A stretch of 64,000 nucleotides of DNA from NCBI GenBank assembly GCA_030549775.1, contig CM060173.1, positions 38,140,610 through 38,204,609 on the forward strand. The letters are read 5' to 3'. Position 1 is the stretch's first letter, and the number at the start of each line of letters is the position of its first letter. Below are positions 21,859-33,910 of this stretch, piece after piece. The position numbers were made by a program, and so were the translations under genes. The notes under the pieces are model-generated. The model ran no database searches. It saw only the letters and a program-made list of their open reading frames with translations, and was not told where the DNA came from. The stretch comes from Tamarix chinensis. Lineage: Eukaryota; Streptophyta; Magnoliopsida; Caryophyllales; Tamaricaceae.

Positions 21859-22911
21859 AATTTATGTGTGTGGGAGGGTGTAATTCTCAATTATGTGGGA
21901 TTAAAGATTTGAACGGAGTTTATATATTATGATAAAGGCTTGGTGATGGTGAATCAAGAGATTAAATCTTCCAAGATGATATAATAAAGATGATGGTGGT
22001 TCAAATATGGTAGAAGTGTAATGATGATGATTCGGTGATGATGGTTTGACAATGATGATGGTTCAAATGGAACACACTAATAAGCCTATGCATTCTATGA
22101 TGGATTGATGATGATATTAAGTTTCAAAAGTTAGGGTTTGGATGATGGTTAGAGTAATGGTTTAGGGTTAGGGTTAGGGTTTGGTTCGGAAAGAATGAAT
22201 AAGGTTGCCTTTGGTTAGAATGAAAAATTAGGGTTTCAAATGGAAGGTTTAGGGCTTTGGTTTTGTAAACCAAATTAGTTCTTTGTTTAACCACGAATTA
22301 GAGTAGGATTTAGATAGTATTTATGTCAGAAAATATGGATTAAGAATAGTATAAATGATATGGATTAATCTCTAATTCACACAGACGAAGAGATTAAACT
22401 TTTCAAGCTAAACTATTCACACAAATTCAATTTACTTGAGTTTGAACTCTTACAAAATTCATTCAATGTTGATCTTCAACTTTAATTCACTTAAATCTAC
22501 AATATTCTAAACATTCATGCATAATATAACCTTTATACCACAAGCTAAAGCATATTTCAAAAGATTACAAGCTAAAAGATATGCTACCTTTATACTAACT
22601 TTATGCTACTTTATGCTAGCTTTATGCTAACTATGTTCTCCTACGTTACTACTTAATTAATAAATTAGCTAAATTAATTAATAATGATTAAAAAATCATA
22701 CCAATATAATCCCCATGCACGTGGTCACTTCCTCCTTACATGCCATGCATGCGATGCACATGCACATAGACACTTAATTGCTTGTTTGTTACGTTTTGAG
22801 CAATGTAACCATCTGTTGGTCTTGAAATTTATGGGAAACACTTTCCAAATAACTAATAATTGGTTCCATATTTATTAATGCCAATTCTTGAGTATTTTCT
22901 CCTGCATCAGT
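21859..22911 (-). repeat. 5' LTR of element X (~1.05 kb)
   Basis: On the minus strand it begins TGATGCAGGAG at 22,911 and runs to the primer site. It contains imperfect repeats of 'ttatgctaactttatgctac' around 22,590-22,640 and a telomere-like run at 22,161. The 3' partner LTR is outside the window, so the boundaries rest on the primer site and on resumption of Athila B homology at 22,912. Confidence 0.65.
22161..22184 (+). repeat. Short telomere-like run
   Basis: 'tttagggttagggttaggg' gives one TTTAGGG followed by two TTAGGG units inside the X LTR. It is too short to indicate a former chromosome end. Confidence 0.6.
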
Positions 22912-23437
22912 GAATCCTAATTATTGTTCTTTGGCCGTGAACATAGGTGACCAAAATATGCTCATACTATTCATTTACCTCTAAGTGATAGTTCATCATC
23001 AACTAAATAGTCCATCTAAGATAATTTGGAGGAAATTATTGAAGAACCAATGGTGAACCAATCTTTAAAGGAGCTTGCAACTCCTCCTTTTAACCCTAAT
23101 CTCCTTTACATTAATTATCTAGATGAATATGGTGAGTGTGAGATTAGACCTAGATTGATATGTGTACTTCGTGTTCTTATAGGTTTTTAGGACCTTAGCT
23201 CAGTATCATGCTACATTACTAATCTGAATAAGTTTCTAAAGCAATTTTGTATAGCACATTGTGGTATAAAACCAGCAGCAGTAAGCATAAATCAATTTAA
23301 ATTAAAAGCGTTGCCTTTTGTTTTAACTAATACTGGTAAGGAGTGGTTATATGATTTGCCTACTGGATTTGTTAATACTTAGGTTAATATGTAAAAATTA
23401 TTCCTAGGAAATTTTTTTCCATCATTTAGTGCCATAG
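22912..23437 (+). pseudogene. Athila B gag, N-terminal part
   Basis: Reading frames with several stops give 'NQSLKELATPPFNPNLLYIN', 'CEIRPRLICVL' and 'GKEWLYDLP', parallel to Athila A residues 40-140. Insertion II interrupts after the 'FPS' motif at 23,437; the target duplication CATAG marks both sides. Confidence 0.83.
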
Positions 23438-24482
23438 TGAAATGCCCCGAAAATTTCTAATTTTATAAATTATATTTAAATGAGGTTTTATTAGAAAAAA
23501 TTATTTAAATAAATTATTTTTAATAAAATAAAAGGATATTTAACTAGGGAAATTCAAGAAGAAATTTATAAGTATTTTTATTAGAAAAGAATTTGGGTAT
23601 TTTAGCTAATTAAGCATTTTATTTTAAAAAATTAATTAAATAAATTAATTTATTTAAAATAAGAAGGAAAAATATTTTCAAATTAATATTAATTTTATAA
23701 GTAATTTAATTGGAGAAAAATAGAGTGTTTTGCTAATTAAAAAGGAGTTTATGAAAAATCTTTTAAAAATCCTAATTTAGACTAAAATAGGATTTAAATA
23801 TTATTTCATTCAAATATTATTATTTTTAAATATTCCAAATATTTTAATTAATTTAAATACCCAACATAATTATTTCTCTCTTTTCCTTTTTCCTTTTCTT
23901 TCCTTTTTCTTCTTTTTTTCTTCTTCTTTTCTTTTTCTTTTTCTTCTTCTCCTCGTTCGGGCTGCCTCTCCCGCGGCCCACTTCTCCTTTTTCCTTTCCT
24001 TCGGCCCAACCCAGCGCGCGCCGTTGCCTCCTTCTTCTGCCCCTCGATGCGCCGCGTTTTTCTTTATTTCCTACTGAAACTCTGCGTTGCATTTAAAGTA
24101 TCCCTCCCTCGCCCGGTTCGCCCGTCTCCTTTTCTTTTCTTCTCTTTTTCCCGAACCGCCCGGCTTTCCCCTTTCTTCTTCCTCCTTCGCGCCTGTCCGC
24201 CCCGACGCCGCCCTGCACCTGCAACTCCCAGCCCGAAAATGGCGGCGCCGGCCACGACGAATTTGACCGACCGATTCACCCTTCTTTTTCTTCCTCTTGA
24301 CTCGCACATTGACTTGGAACGATCAATTATCCTCAACTCTCGCTCGTTCCTTCTCTTTTGGCTCACAAAATTTTGGCCCCGACCCAAATGATCGACGGTC
24401 GATTCCTGCCACCGGCCACCATAACCCTAGCATGCAATACCACCCAGGCGACCCCCAAAACCCTAATAACCCATCTAAACTC

Positions 24483-24490
24483 TATATATA
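24483..24490 (+). promoter_or_regulatory. TATA box of insertion II
   Basis: TATATATA follows a GC-rich block and precedes a C/A-rich stretch with 'aaaccctaa' motifs. Position corresponds to the TATAAATA of insertion I. Confidence 0.55.
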
Positions 24491-25788
24491 CCCTAGTTAT
24501 GGATGTTTTTGAAATCTTTTCTTTCCCGAAACCCTAAGTGAGAAACCCAGCCACCGTCGATTCAGACACCCCGTTCGCCGTCGATAGTCAACCTCAGCGT
24601 CACCTCTACATTCCAAACTCTTCCCTGAAACTCCATCTAGCTAACTAAACCATTCTAAACCTTCGATTTTTCTTGCACGGGCCTCCATAACCGTGCAAAT
24701 TTTGCTATCCATTTAGCCAGAATTTCTACCCCGAAACCTTTAGCCACCATCCGCCGCCACATTCTCCACTTCTACCACCATTTAAACCACCCAATATCTC
24801 CTTATAAGTCTCCTCTACCGAACTATAAGATTATTTTATTTTTCACCTTTCCCCTTCCCTCTTTTTCTTCTCTTTTACCCCTCTTAGATCCATTTTTCGG
24901 CCACCTCCGGGAACCACCGCCGGTGCCACCCATACCCTCCAACTCAAGGTGAAACCCTAGACCTTTTAAATACTTACTTTCGATTTATTGATAATTATTA
25001 TGCTTTTATTCTAATTTTTAATGCTAATTCAAGTTTAATTATTATTATTATAATTATTATTATTGTTGTTATCAACTGTATTTTAATTTCTAAATTTGGT
25101 TGACAGGTCTGGGAGTATTATTGAGTAAGATAAATTATTATTCTCGAATTTTGCCTATTTAATGTAAATATTACATGTTTAATATTATTATTAATAATAT
25201 AATTAATATTATTATTGTTAGTATAATCAGTTATTTGATACTGCAATTATTTCAGGAGAAGTAGAAACCTAAAATTTTAATTAAGTCTCGTAGCTTTGCC
25301 TTTTATTATTATTTTTAGCATTTTTAACATTATTACTAATTATATTATTATTATTAACCATATTAACTTTATATAATAAGTATATGTATAATATTAATAT
25401 CTTTTTACATTTCAAATAGTATTATCATTAAATGGGGAGGTTTCGAAATCCACTTTGTAAATTTAAGGCTTAGATTATTATTATTATTAAGTTTTCTATT
25501 AATATTACTACTATTAGTGATAATTTGTTATTATTAAAATTATTATTATAATAAATGTTATTATTATTATTACCTTTACTAACTTTATTTCGGTAAAGGG
25601 TAGAAACCCTTATATCGCCTTTTTACTTTAAATTATAATAGTATGTATTAATGTTTTAGTGGTTTTGGGCATAATTAATTAAGAATCAAGACTTAAGATA
25701 AATTAGAAACTAATAGTAGTATAGGAAGGAAGCTAACCCTAGTATTTCTTCCCCATAATAGGTGAGCCCAGTCAAACCCCTCAAGCGG

Positions 25789-25829
25789 AATAGGACCGTG
25801 CTCCAAGACCGGTGACGTTTTAGGTAAGG
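25789..25829 (+). promoter_or_regulatory. Conserved motif with splice-donor-like end, insertion II
   Basis: 'ggaccgtgctccaagaccgg' followed by 'tgacgttttaggtaagg'. Core and AGGTAAG match the motifs at 15,475 and 58,132. Confidence 0.55.
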
Positions 25830-26140
25830 AGTGCTAAGCCCTTTTATGTGCTTATGTGTATTATGTGTTTCGCATGTTATGTATCTAGTGTTTATTATTA
25901 TTAAATATTTTATATGTGGTATGACTTGGAGTTGAAGTATATTGTGCATGGTATGTGTATTAATTATGTATGATGATATGTGTTGTGTATGTGAGGAAGT
26001 CGATGTGGTTTGTGTGAGAGGAAGGATGAAAAAGGAGGGTGGGGAAAGAATTTGATTAAGGGAAGTGAGTTAACCAAATTTTATGGTTTTATAAGGAATA
26101 ATCTAATGTATGATTTTATGTGTGGAAGAACAGAATTTAT

Positions 26141-26640
26141 TGTTTGTTTGGGAGAATCTAACTTAGGATGTTATTTGGGAGACGTTAATTTATGATGTTA
26201 TATGGGAGATTTGAATTTATGGTTTGTTTAGGAGAATTTAAATTAGGATGTTAATTGGGAGAAGGTAATTTATGAGGTTATATGGAATAATCACATTTAT
26301 GGTTTGTTTGGGAGAATCTAATTTAGGATGTTATTTGGGAGACGGTAATTTATGATGTTATATGGGAGATTCAAATTTATGGTTTATTTGGGAGAATTTA
26401 AATTAGGATGTTAATTGGGAGAAGGTAATTTATGAGGTTATATGGAATAATCACATTTATGGTTTGTTTGGGAGAATCTAATTTAGGATGTTATTTGGGA
26501 GACGGTAATTTATGATGTTATATGGGAGATTCAAATTTATGGTTTATTTGGGAGAATTTAAATTAGGATGTTAATTGGGAGAAGGTAATTTATGAGGTTA
26601 TATGGAATAATCAAATTTATGGTTGTTTGGGAGAATCTAA
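26141..26640 (+). repeat. 160-bp higher-order tandem repeat of six ~27-bp monomers
   Basis: 'ggagaatcta' recurs at 26,151, 26,311 and 26,471 (period 160). Positions 26,281-26,440 and 26,441-26,600 are virtually identical except at the end, while the six internal monomers ('gggagaatctaatttaggat'-like) differ from one another. Looser monomers continue to about 26,900. Confidence 0.92.
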
Positions 26641-27447
26641 TTTTTTTTTATGTTATTTGGGAAAATGTAATTTATGATATTATATGGGGGAACCTAATTT
26701 ATGATTTGCTTGGGGGAATTCAATTTATAGTTTTCCTTGGGAGATTCTAATTTATGATTTTATGTGGAAGAATCTTTATGGTTTGAATTTAGGGTTTGGT
26801 ATGGAAGAATCTTTATGGTTTGAATTTAGGGTTTGGTATGGGTGAATCTTTGGTTTTGGTTGGATTGAATTTATGGTTTTGTATGACAGAATCTAGGGTT
26901 TTCCTGGTGGTATTAATGGATATATGTTAGTATTAGGGTTTGCATGATGATATTAAGGTTTGTATGGTGGTAATTATAGTTGTATTGTGATATTAGGATT
27001 TATATGGTGACATTGATGGTTGTATGGTGGTATTAAGGTTTGCATGATTGAATTTAGGGTTTCACGTGGAATTTTAAGGTTTGCATGAAAAAGGTTCGAA
27101 GGTTTGCATGGGGAGATTAATGTCTGCATGGGTATTAAATTTACGTATGAAAAATTGATTTGGGATGTAAGGGAGGAAGTAGAAGAGTTATTTGGGTGTT
27201 TGAATGTTTTGGATGAAAAATAATACGTAAGACATTATAAGGGTATGGAGGTGATTGAATTAGGGTTTGGAGTGATTGACTATGGTTGTGGGGGTCAAAT
27301 AGGGTATGTGGTGTTTGATTAGGGTCTTTGTGTTATCATGTGTATGTGGTGATAAAGTGTAATTATGATGTGTGAAGATTTATGCATGTCTAGGGTAAAA
27401 ATATTTGAATAAGATACTTAAGACATTAATCACGTAATGTGAAAGAT

Positions 27448-27806
27448 GTTGAGCCGGGCCCAGACCGATCCACCGGCATAATAGTGGCAGGGAATATTTC
27501 CCTCGCGACCGACCCAACGGCTATAATAGTGGCAGGGCATGTACCCTCGCGACTGATCCACCGGCAATAATAGTGGGGGATCCCGAGCTCAACAAAATCA
27601 AACCCTACAGTTGCTAAGACATGGGAAAGATACTAATTACTTATAGTGGAACACCGTGCGAGAAGGGGCCAGACCGATCCACCGGCATATAATAGTGGCA
27701 GGGTATGTTACCCTCGCGACCGATCCACCGGCTAAAATAGTGGCAGGGTATGTTACCCTTGCGACCGATCCACCGGCTAAAATAGTGGGGTTCCCGTACT
27801 CGTATG
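27448..27806 (+). ncRNA. Twin multi-hairpin modules in insertion II
   Basis: Module 1 (27,448-27,593) is closed by GTTGAGC/GCTCAAC and module 2 (27,655-27,806) by CGTGCGAG/CTCGTATG. Three CCACCGGC...ATAATAGTGG units per module; between them small hairpins AGGGAA/TTTCCCT, AGGGCA/TACCCT, AGGGTA/TACCCT and AGGGTA/TACCCT. This is the cleanest copy. Candidate RNA structure, inferred from base pairing only. Confidence 0.55.
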
Positions 27807-28336
27807 GACTTGATAAAAAGTATGGTGTGAAATGAATTCTGATAAGAGATTAATTTAAAAATTAATCCAGTCTACAATCGGGCCTTGTACTCTTACTTGG
27901 ATGGTCGTAAGCACCTTATGTCATTGTGTTGGTAATTATGCCCTTCTATGTTCTGCATGATTTATGTGTTTGTGTGTTGGCCTTAGTGATCAAGTCACCT
28001 TACTCAGTACTGGACCCGTACTGATACTACCTTGGTTGATGGGTCCTGTGATGATCCACTGATGGTGGGGAGCAGACCTCTTGTGCAGGTTTAAGATCAG
28101 AGACTATTTTGGGGTGGCAGGCCTGACTTGAGTGAGTAGGCAATCCGGAAATTGACCCATCGGGTTTTATCTTGTTTAAATGTATTTCTATTTGGAAGTT
28201 ACAAGTGTTATTTGAAACTTCAAGGGTATTGTAATTAACTCTTAATTTCTCGTACTCTGATTTTGTTGTATGATCTTTCGAATCCTTTTATGAATCGTTA
28301 ATTTGAATTTAACGTAAATCTTTTCTTTAGCCTTAG

Positions 28337-28382
28337 CACTTGGTACTGGAACGGTTGGAGAGAACCGGTCTGGTACTAAGTG
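28337..28382 (+). ncRNA. Terminal stem-loop, insertion II
   Basis: Two 20-nt arms (CACTTGGTACTGGAACGGTT and AACCGGTCTGGTACTAAGTG) enclose the loop GGAGAG. Of 20 pairs, 16 are Watson-Crick, three are G-U in the sense RNA and one is a mismatch. Confidence 0.72.
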
Positions 28383-28483
28383 TGGCGGTAACATTCCCAG
28401 AATTCACAGGTTTTAAGTGTTTCTATCTTAATTGCTTCCGTTTAAAAAAAAAAAATTAGTGAATTTTGGGGTGTTACACATAG

Positions 28484-30443
28484 ATATTAGAAAAGAAATA
28501 TGTGGTATTAGGGAGGATAAGGAGTCTTTACATGAATATTAAAGGAAACTATGTGGTAGTTATCCTAACCATTAAATTAGCAAACTATTATTAACATAGT
28601 ATTTCTATGAGGGATTAATGTCCATGACTCATAATATGATATATGCAACAAAGCATTATTAGTAAATAAGATCCCAACTAAGGCTTCAAGGATAATATCT
28701 AATACGTCTTCTAATTTCCAATATTTTGGTATTAGAAATACTACATTTTTCATCTCACTGTGTAAAGGAGACAAGTATAATATAAATTAATATATTAACT
28801 AATTTAACTTATTATGTTGAAAAGGTAGCTAGAGGAGGAGTGTCAATTAAAGTATATTGAATTTGGCTTATGCGGGACATGCTACAGATTTATGTCCCAC
28901 TTTGTATTCTGGGTAACAAGTTAATATGATAGGTGGAATTTTGATAAACCCAAAGTATGAATTTTAATCCCCAACTCATACCCCGATATAGAGGGATTAT
29001 CCTAACATAAAGTATGGAAGTAATCAAAGACCACCATCATACCAAAATCAATAAGGATATAACCAACCCCTTATATTCTATTTTATTCCTTATAACCAAC
29101 CAAACTCGTCATATGTGTAGCCTCCTCAACCATCGGTACTAAAACAATCTAGAGGTCTGTTGTTAGAGGATATAGTTAAATCTTTAGCCACTAACACTCT
29201 TCAATTTCAACAAGAAACAAGAAATTTGCTAAAAAGCTTAGAAATTCTGGTGAGTTAGTTAGCAAAGTTTATAGGCAAATTGAAAGCATAGAGTTCCTCA
29301 ATTTTTTCTAGCTAAACAACAAGGAATATAAGAGAAACTGTGAATGCTATTAGCACTAAGAGTGGAAAATGATCAGATAGTCTAATGGAAATTAAGGATG
29401 ACTGAGGGACCAACCAAGAAGAGAAAGAATTAGCAAATATAAAAGAATATATCAAAGAAAAACCTCCTTAGGAAACTAAAATAAATTATCCTAACCCTTA
29501 TAAACCCATTGCTCCTTTTCCTAGTTGGTTAGCTATATAGGTAAGAAGTATAATACTAAAAATGAAATGATAGAAAGTTCTAAGGAAGTGGAGGTAAACA
29601 TTCCCTTGATAGATGGAATAAATCAACTTCTAGGTATGCAAAGATTTTAAAAGATTTGGCCATCAATAAGAAAAAATTTAAAGGGAATGTAAAAGATAGC
29701 ATGAGAGATAATGTGACAAAGGAAACTTCTACCCAAGTGTAAGGACCTTGGTATTTTTACCATTCTTTGTAAAATTAGAAACATGAGGTACAAAATAATG
29801 CATGGTATTCTTAAGTTCCTTTATGAATGTCATTCCTTTATCTATCTTCAATGTATTGAGTCTAGGAACACTTAAAGAGACCCATGTTGTGATCTAGTTA
29901 GCTAACAGATCTAACAAATATCCTAATGGGATGATAGGGGATGTTCTAGTTTAAATGAATGAACTTCCTTTCCCTACTAATTTTTATGATCTAGACTTGT
30001 AAGATGATAGATCCCTTAATCCTTCTCTTCTTTAATTAAGAAGCCCATTTTGAATAGCATCCTAGAATAAAAATGATGTGTATAATGGGTTTCTTACTAT
30101 GGAATTTGATAAGGAAACAATTTGTTTTTATATTTATGATTCCATAAGATATCCTAATAATTGTGATTCTATTTCTATGGCTTAAGTGATTTACACTTTT
30201 TTTGAACAACTTTTTGAATTAACAAGCGATGATCTAATAGAGGTCATTCTTACAAAGATAATAGAAATAGATTCTTAGGATGCAGTATGAGGAAATTTTG
30301 AATTGGACAAAAAAATAAAAGAATGTGTTTCCACTTTCAAAGCATATCCAAATAACATAGGGGAGTGTGTTAAATGCATATAATGAGAGAAAAAACCTAC
30401 CCTCTTTATAACAGGCTTTAAAAGTAGAGTTGAAACCCCTACT
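28484..30443 (+). pseudogene. Athila B gag C-terminal part to post-protease region
   Basis: It continues from the insertion II site with 'IRKEICGIREDKESLHEY', matching Athila A at 1,030-1,095. Farther on are the proline/glutamine-rich gag tail (29,060-29,250), the pre-protease segment (about 29,500-29,760) and the post-protease stretch 'LANRSNKYPNGMIGDVLV' near 29,900. The protease active site itself is not legible. The block ends in 'NIGECVKCI' and a further ~60 bp before the next insertion. Stops and frameshifts are everywhere. Confidence 0.72.
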
Positions 30444-32639
30444 GTAATCCTTTAAAATTTTAAAAACCTATAATTTAAAAAATAGCTTTTATTTGTGATA
30501 AATTAGCTTTTAAAATTATTTAATTTAAGTATTTTAAGGATTTTTCAGTATATAAATTTTGATAGGAATATTTAATAAATTAAAATAAATATTTTTTTTT
30601 ATTTTATCAAACTCATTTTATTCAAAATAATTTCCAAACTAATATTTTACTAAAATTATCTTTTTAAACCAATATATTAAATTAAATTAAATTAATTTAT
30701 TAAATTAATTTATTTATCTATCAAAAATATTACATTCTATTATTTTATAATTAAATTATTTTAATTTCACCATTTTTCCTTTTCCTTTTTCTCTTCTTCC
30801 TTTTCTTTCTCTTTTTTTTTCCCTTTTTCTCTTTTCTTTCTTTTTCCTTTTTATTTCTCTTCAGGCCATCAGGCGAGCCTTTCTCCTGTGCATTGGGCCG
30901 CTGGCCCATTTATCTCTCTTTCTCCCTCATCCCTTGCACACGCATCATAGGCCTAGCGCTTGCCTTTCTTATCCTTCCTCCCCCATGACTGGGCCTACCC
31001 AACTTTTCTTTCTTTTCCCTTCGCTCGGCCTGCCTTCTCTTCTCCCCTCTTCTTCTTCTTCCTTCTTTGTTGTCCATGCCCGAGCATGCCCGACCACCGC
31101 CCTGCAACCTCTCCCTACCACCCTACCACCATTGCAACTCTCCTTCTCTCCCTCTTTCTCCCTTATCCTTCTCTTTCCCATTTTAAACCCAACCAACCCT
31201 GCAACCCCTAGCACACATGCCTTTTCTTTCCTCTTCTTCCCTTCCCTCTCCCTAAAACCCAACCACCACTGCCACCCTACTATAGCCCCGATAAGCCACC
31301 TACTCCCCTGTCTCTCCCTATCCTTTATCTTATCCTCACTAGCCCGTTCCTGCCTCATTTCTTCAAGCCTTATCCCTTTCTTGATCTCCTTCTTCTCGCT
31401 TCCTTATGCTTTTATTTCCCTAACTTATTATTACTTTGCTACCCCGTTTTTCTACTGCCACCGCCTAACTAGCCACTTGCACCACCTTTTTCCACTCCTT
31501 ACTACCACCCTACACCACAAAGCTAGCCCCCTGCAACCCCTTCTTCCTCCCCTCTTCCTTTTATCTTCATTTTCTTCCTTGTTGGCAACCTCCCTACACC
31601 TCCTCCTTTCTCCACCTAAGCCACCAAACCACTCCCTAAAACCTCCCCTACCACCTCCACACCTCCTTTAATCAAAACCAACACTTGTAGCCCCTCATTT
31701 CCCTCCTCCCTTTTCCTTCCTTCTCAACCCCCTCCACCTTAGCAACCACCTTCGTAGCCTCACTACTACCACAACTACTTCCCTTGGGCGCCAACAACCT
31801 ATCCCCGACCACCACCTACACTCCCTATTCCCCCCTACACCCTTCCCTTGCCCTAAATCCTCTCCCACTTGCCCTTTTTCCTAGCCCCAAAACCTTAACC
31901 CGAGATTAACTCCCTCTTCTTCCCTTATGCCATTTCGAGCCATTTTCCCTCTTGTTTTACGTGCGGCTTATGCTGCATGAGTAGTATGAGTTGTTGCATA
32001 CCTTAGTAGATTTTGGTTAATAATTTTTAAGCTATAATAACATTTAAGTTAAGTGTTTCATTAATTAAGTTTTATAAAGTATCATGGTTTGGTTTTCTCA
32101 TTTCTAATATGATAAGTATTAATATTATTTTTAGGTTTTAGTTTTGCTAATCAAAGCTTGAATCTTTAACTAGGATACCGGTAAGGTTCAATTTTTTTGG
32201 GAATTAAGGTAATTGTTAAGCCTCACTTGAATGCATGAATAAACGTATGCTAGCACATTAGGGTTTTAATATGTTATTATACATGATATATGTTTTTTAA
32301 TATGATATATGTAGTTGCTTATAATTGATATAAGGGAGAGCATGCTAGTTTATATGCCATGTGTGGAAATAATGCTTAAGGAAGGAGTTTTGTTAGTAAT
32401 GAAAATGTTAAGTACTTATCCATGTTATATTATGCTATTGTGACCATTGATGCATGAATAATATTATTGTGAGCCCTAGGGGAATTTTAGTAATATGTCT
32501 TGTGCAAGAGTGTGGCCTAATATATGTGGGTGTTGATGAGTATTATGTTGAAATATAATAGTTGGTGGAATTGGATGATGAGAATGGAGTATTAATTTTA
32601 ATATTCCTGTATTGGTGATAATTTAATAAAAGTGGTGTA

Positions 32640-33290
32640 AAAAGGAGGCAAAATAGTAATTTTAGAATTAAAGGGCAAAATGGTAACTTGAAAGTAAGAG
32701 CGGTATGATGATAATTTTGGAAGCAAGGGGTAAAATGTAATTTTGTAATTAAAAGGATATTATGGTAATTTTGGAAGTTAAGGGTATTATGGTAATTTTG
32801 GAAGTAAAAGGGAAATTGGTAATTATAATAAAAGAAGGGTAAGATGGTAATTATAATAACAGAGAAGGGTAAATTAATAATTATAATAATAGAAGGGCAA
32901 TTTGGTAATTTCACCAACTAAAGGGTAATTTAGTTATTATGATGATAGAAAAGGGCAATTTGGTAATTATGATAATGGAGAAGGATAATTTGGTAATTAT
33001 GATAATGGAGAAGGACAATTCGGTAATTATGATAATAGAGAAGGTAATTTGGTAATTATGATAATGGAGAAGGGTAATTTGGTAATTTGACCAACTAAAG
33101 GACAATTTCGTATTATAACTAAGGAGAAGGGCAATTTGGTAATCTAACCAACCAAATGAAAATATGATAAGTGTAACAATTATGAAAGGTGATTGGTGAC
33201 CTAATAAGTGTGGGAGATAACTTGGTAACCCAAACCAAGTATGGGGTAATTTGGTAATTATGTAGCATAAAGGGTAATATGGTAAATTGG
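32640..33290 (+). repeat. ~32-bp minisatellite in insertion III
   Basis: Repeats of the type 'aagggcaatttggtaattat' plus 'gataatggag'; the best block is 32,940-33,090 with a 30-32 bp spacing. Outer copies are divergent. Confidence 0.88.
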
Positions 33291-33910
33291 CAAGTAAAGA
33301 AGGGGTTACTTAATAATTATTCAGTTTCATAATAAGACTCAAGTAATAATAAATAGTAAGATAATGGTATTTGATAAATAGTAAGTATTACGAGAATGAA
33401 TCCTAAAGCGGAATCAGATGAGATTTTGATGGCCTTAATGATTCCTCTATGTTATCTTGGTTAATCGTTTGAATAAGGAATACCTAATGATATCAGAACG
33501 ATTGAAAGTGAATAAGTATCTAAAAATTGTGCTTTTCATGATCACCTTAATTAAGACACTAATACTTAAAGTGAGAGACCTTGAGATTGGGAATGGTGTC
33601 TCTTTAGGGGTCGCTACCCTAAAGATGTGGTTTACCAACGATTATTTTGGTATTTTCTGGTGTGCCTTTGTGTCCCAAACAAGCCCTACATCTAACTCTA
33701 TTTAGCTCTACGAACCTACGTAGGGGGTATGCATACTTATGGATTAGGTGTCATTATCGGTAGGGTACTGAGTTAGCTATATGCACCAGTATGACTAGGG
33801 TACCTCAAGTTCCCTTGGTTGATATTTGAAGGGTATTGTGTGGCTTGTATTCACTAGTGCGACTAGTGAGATGATAAAAAAGGAAAACACTAATCGTTAA
33901 AGTGAAAGAC

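Larger units (their letters stand above)
9471..22911 (-). mobile_element. Minus-strand chromovirus X (CRM/Galadriel-like), split by A and Y
   Basis: On the minus strand, from right to left, there is a ~1.05-kb 5' LTR, a tRNA-Met-type primer site, gag with zinc knuckle, protease, RT and part of RNase H; RNase H is cut by Athila A at 9,470. Element Y (12,557-21,838) sits between the primer site and gag. The RT wording ('RAIN', 'DEWKT', '[11 protein letters not shown]', 'SSFMRLM') is that of the chromovirus group to which CRM and Galadriel belong. The rest of X (integrase, 3' LTR) must lie left of the window. The right edge at 22,911 is where Athila B gag homology resumes and the LTR starts TGATGCAGG. 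Confidence 0.75.
23438..28478 (+). mobile_element. Insertion II: 5.0-kb non-coding LTR of the same family as I
   Basis: It begins TGAAATGCCCCG, ends GGGGTGTTACA and is flanked by CATAG (23,433-23,437; 28,479-28,483) inside Athila B gag. Internal plan: AT-rich start, pyrimidine tract (23,871-23,950), GC-rich block with TATATATA (24,483), ATT-rich stretch (25,030-25,600), GGAGCGTGCTCC-like and splice-donor-like motif (25,789-25,829), 160-bp higher-order repeat (26,141-26,640), twin modules (27,448-27,806) and terminal stem-loop (28,337-28,382). There is no gag-pol, primer site or internal polypurine tract, so it is most simply a solo LTR. Confidence 0.85.

Noticed and set aside
24047..24512. 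Overlapping frames of 70-114 residues on both strands
   Set aside because: Same GC-rich LTR block in insertion II; no recognisable domain and no conservation of frame with insertion I.
30910..31671. 245-residue Leu/Ser/Pro frame and opposite Arg/Lys-rich frames
   Set aside because: C/T-rich LTR block of insertion III; no homologous frame in insertions I or II.
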